This document shows positions 5,130 through 5,790 of a stretch of DNA of 5,790 nucleotides, piece by piece. The stretch's first letter is position 1. Every line of letters starts with the position of its first letter. Origin of the DNA: an uncultured Robiginitomaculum sp. (GTDB taxonomy: Bacteria; Pseudomonadota; Alphaproteobacteria; Caulobacterales; Maricaulaceae). The stretch is from the NCBI GenBank assembly GCA_938003555.1, contig CALKXN010000329.1:1-5790 (forward strand), written 5' to 3'. The notes under the pieces are model-generated. The model was not told the origin of the DNA and did no database searches. It saw only the letters and a list, made by a program, of their open reading frames with translations. Made by a program: the position numbers and the translations under genes.

Positions 5130-5790
5130 CGCGGGGACGCATGCAGCGTTGTAAAAACCCATCAGCGGCGCTCATAATGTCGTATTCTTGCTTTCGCGAC
5201 CAATCATCATGGCCCATACCTTCAAAGCGTATCAGGGTAGATTTTAGGCCTACAGCTTGCGCTGCATTATGCATAATCTCTGATTGCTTCGCAGGAATAA
5301 TGTCATCATCACGCCCGTGAATAATAAGCAACCTAGCTTTCATTTGCGATGCCTGCTTCGCTGGAGATAGCGTCTCAAGCTCCTCACGGTCTCGCGCAAT
5401 TTCACCGATTTTCGATTCCCATGAATAATAGACGTAACGTTGCTCTGAAATTTCTTGATCAAATTTGTCTAAAAATGCGCCAATATCCGTGATCGCATTT
5501 ATGCTCACCACGCAGCTATATCGGTCAGGCTGCTGCACAGCGGCGTTCAAAGCCGCATATCCGCCATATGAAATGCCAATAATGGCGCCTTTACTTTGGG
5601 GTTTGATCTTGCCTGAAGCTTCAAGCGCCTCAATTCCATCAGAAATATCACTCTGCATTTTGCGGCCCCATTGGGCATAGGCCAAATCCTCGAACTGCCG
5701 GCCATATCCGCCCGACCCGCGATACTGTGGTTGAAAAACATTATAACCTTCACCTGCGAAATATTGCGCCCAAGGGTCCCATTCCAAACG
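5116..5790 (-). CDS. S9-family prolyl oligopeptidase, C-terminal part (cut by window edge)
   Basis: This is the catalytic alpha/beta-hydrolase domain of a serine peptidase of family S9 (DPP4 / acylaminoacyl-peptidase-like), which cleaves peptides near their N-termini. About 224 codons are present, and the frame is open to the right edge, so the N-terminal beta-propeller and the start lie outside. Counting from codon 5785-5787, visible motifs are WDPWAQYFAGEGYNVFQPQYRGSGGYG (given in pieces: WDPW at 3-6, PQYRGSGGYG at 20-29), the nucleophile elbow GISYGG (Ser73, codon 5569-5571), HGRDDDIIP (157-165, Asp161 likely catalytic) and GMGHDDW (190-196, His193). The triad is therefore complete. The codon at 5785-5787 is TTG read as Leu, not a start. 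Whether it is exported cannot be told without the N-terminus. It ends with TAA at 5116-5118, inside the lysA coding end. Confidence 0.93.
   Translation of the reverse strand, partial: RLEWDPWAQYFAGEGYNVFQPQYRGSGGYGRQFEDLAYAQWGRKMQSDISDGIEALEASGKIKPQSKGAIIGISYGGYAALNAAVQQPDRYSCVVSINAITDIGAFLDKFDQEISEQRYVYYSWESKIGEIARDREELETLSPAKQASQMKARLLIIHGRDDDIIPAKQSEIMHNAAQAVGLKSTLIRFEGMGHDDWSRKQEYDIMSAADGFLQRCMRPRVSVR

Noticed and set aside
1..5790. Search for CRISPR arrays, tRNA/rRNA genes, insertion sequences, phage genes, toxin-antitoxin or defence modules
   Set aside because: No repeated spacer pattern, cloverleaf sequence, transposase motif or terminal inverted repeats were seen. Almost all the DNA is explained by housekeeping or conserved alphaproteobacterial genes.

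Overview
The window looks like ordinary chromosomal DNA from a moderate-GC (about half G+C by eye) alphaproteobacterium. Several families point there: a DUF2794 protein (essentially an alphaproteobacterial family), a DUF1223 thioredoxin-like exported protein, a DUF1289 Cys-rich mini-protein, and a small lipoprotein of the LptM/YifL type directly upstream of lysA. A CtrA-like motif and a GANTC site in intergenic DNA would suit the Caulobacterales/Maricaulales side of the class (Hyphomonadaceae-like), but that placement is an inference and not a firm identification. I see no mobile element, CRISPR array, tRNA, rRNA or phage gene.

Layout. Positions 23-1380 are a minus-strand block: DUF1223 exported protein, then a possible 71-76 aa unknown protein with a TTG start, then DUF2794. 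From a 107-bp divergent intergenic region (1381-1487), rmuC runs on the plus strand (1488-2609) and ends one base from the stop of the next minus-strand pair. That pair (2611-3560) is an unrecognised exported 254-aa protein whose stop codon overlaps the start of a DUF1289 gene. A second divergent region (3561-3654) carries back-to-back promoter candidates and a tandem 8-bp repeat. From it the plus-strand lptM-lysA operon runs (3655-5129). lysA overlaps tail-to-tail by 14 bp with a minus-strand S9-family peptidase (5116 to the right edge), whose N-terminal part lies outside the window.

How the genes relate. lysA makes lysine from meso-diaminopimelate, and the coupled lipoprotein is expected to act at the outer membrane on the LPS translocon, so this operon pairs a precursor pathway with envelope assembly. 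rmuC is a DNA maintenance gene. The DUF1223 and 254-aa proteins are predicted to be exported. The rest are small conserved proteins of unknown role. Nothing here forms a recognisable new defence, secretion or biosynthetic system. The points most worth checking are the 254-aa exported protein coupled to DUF1289, the small TTG-start reading frame, the CtrA-like box before DUF2794, the tandem repeat between the divergent promoters, and the very tight convergent gene ends.
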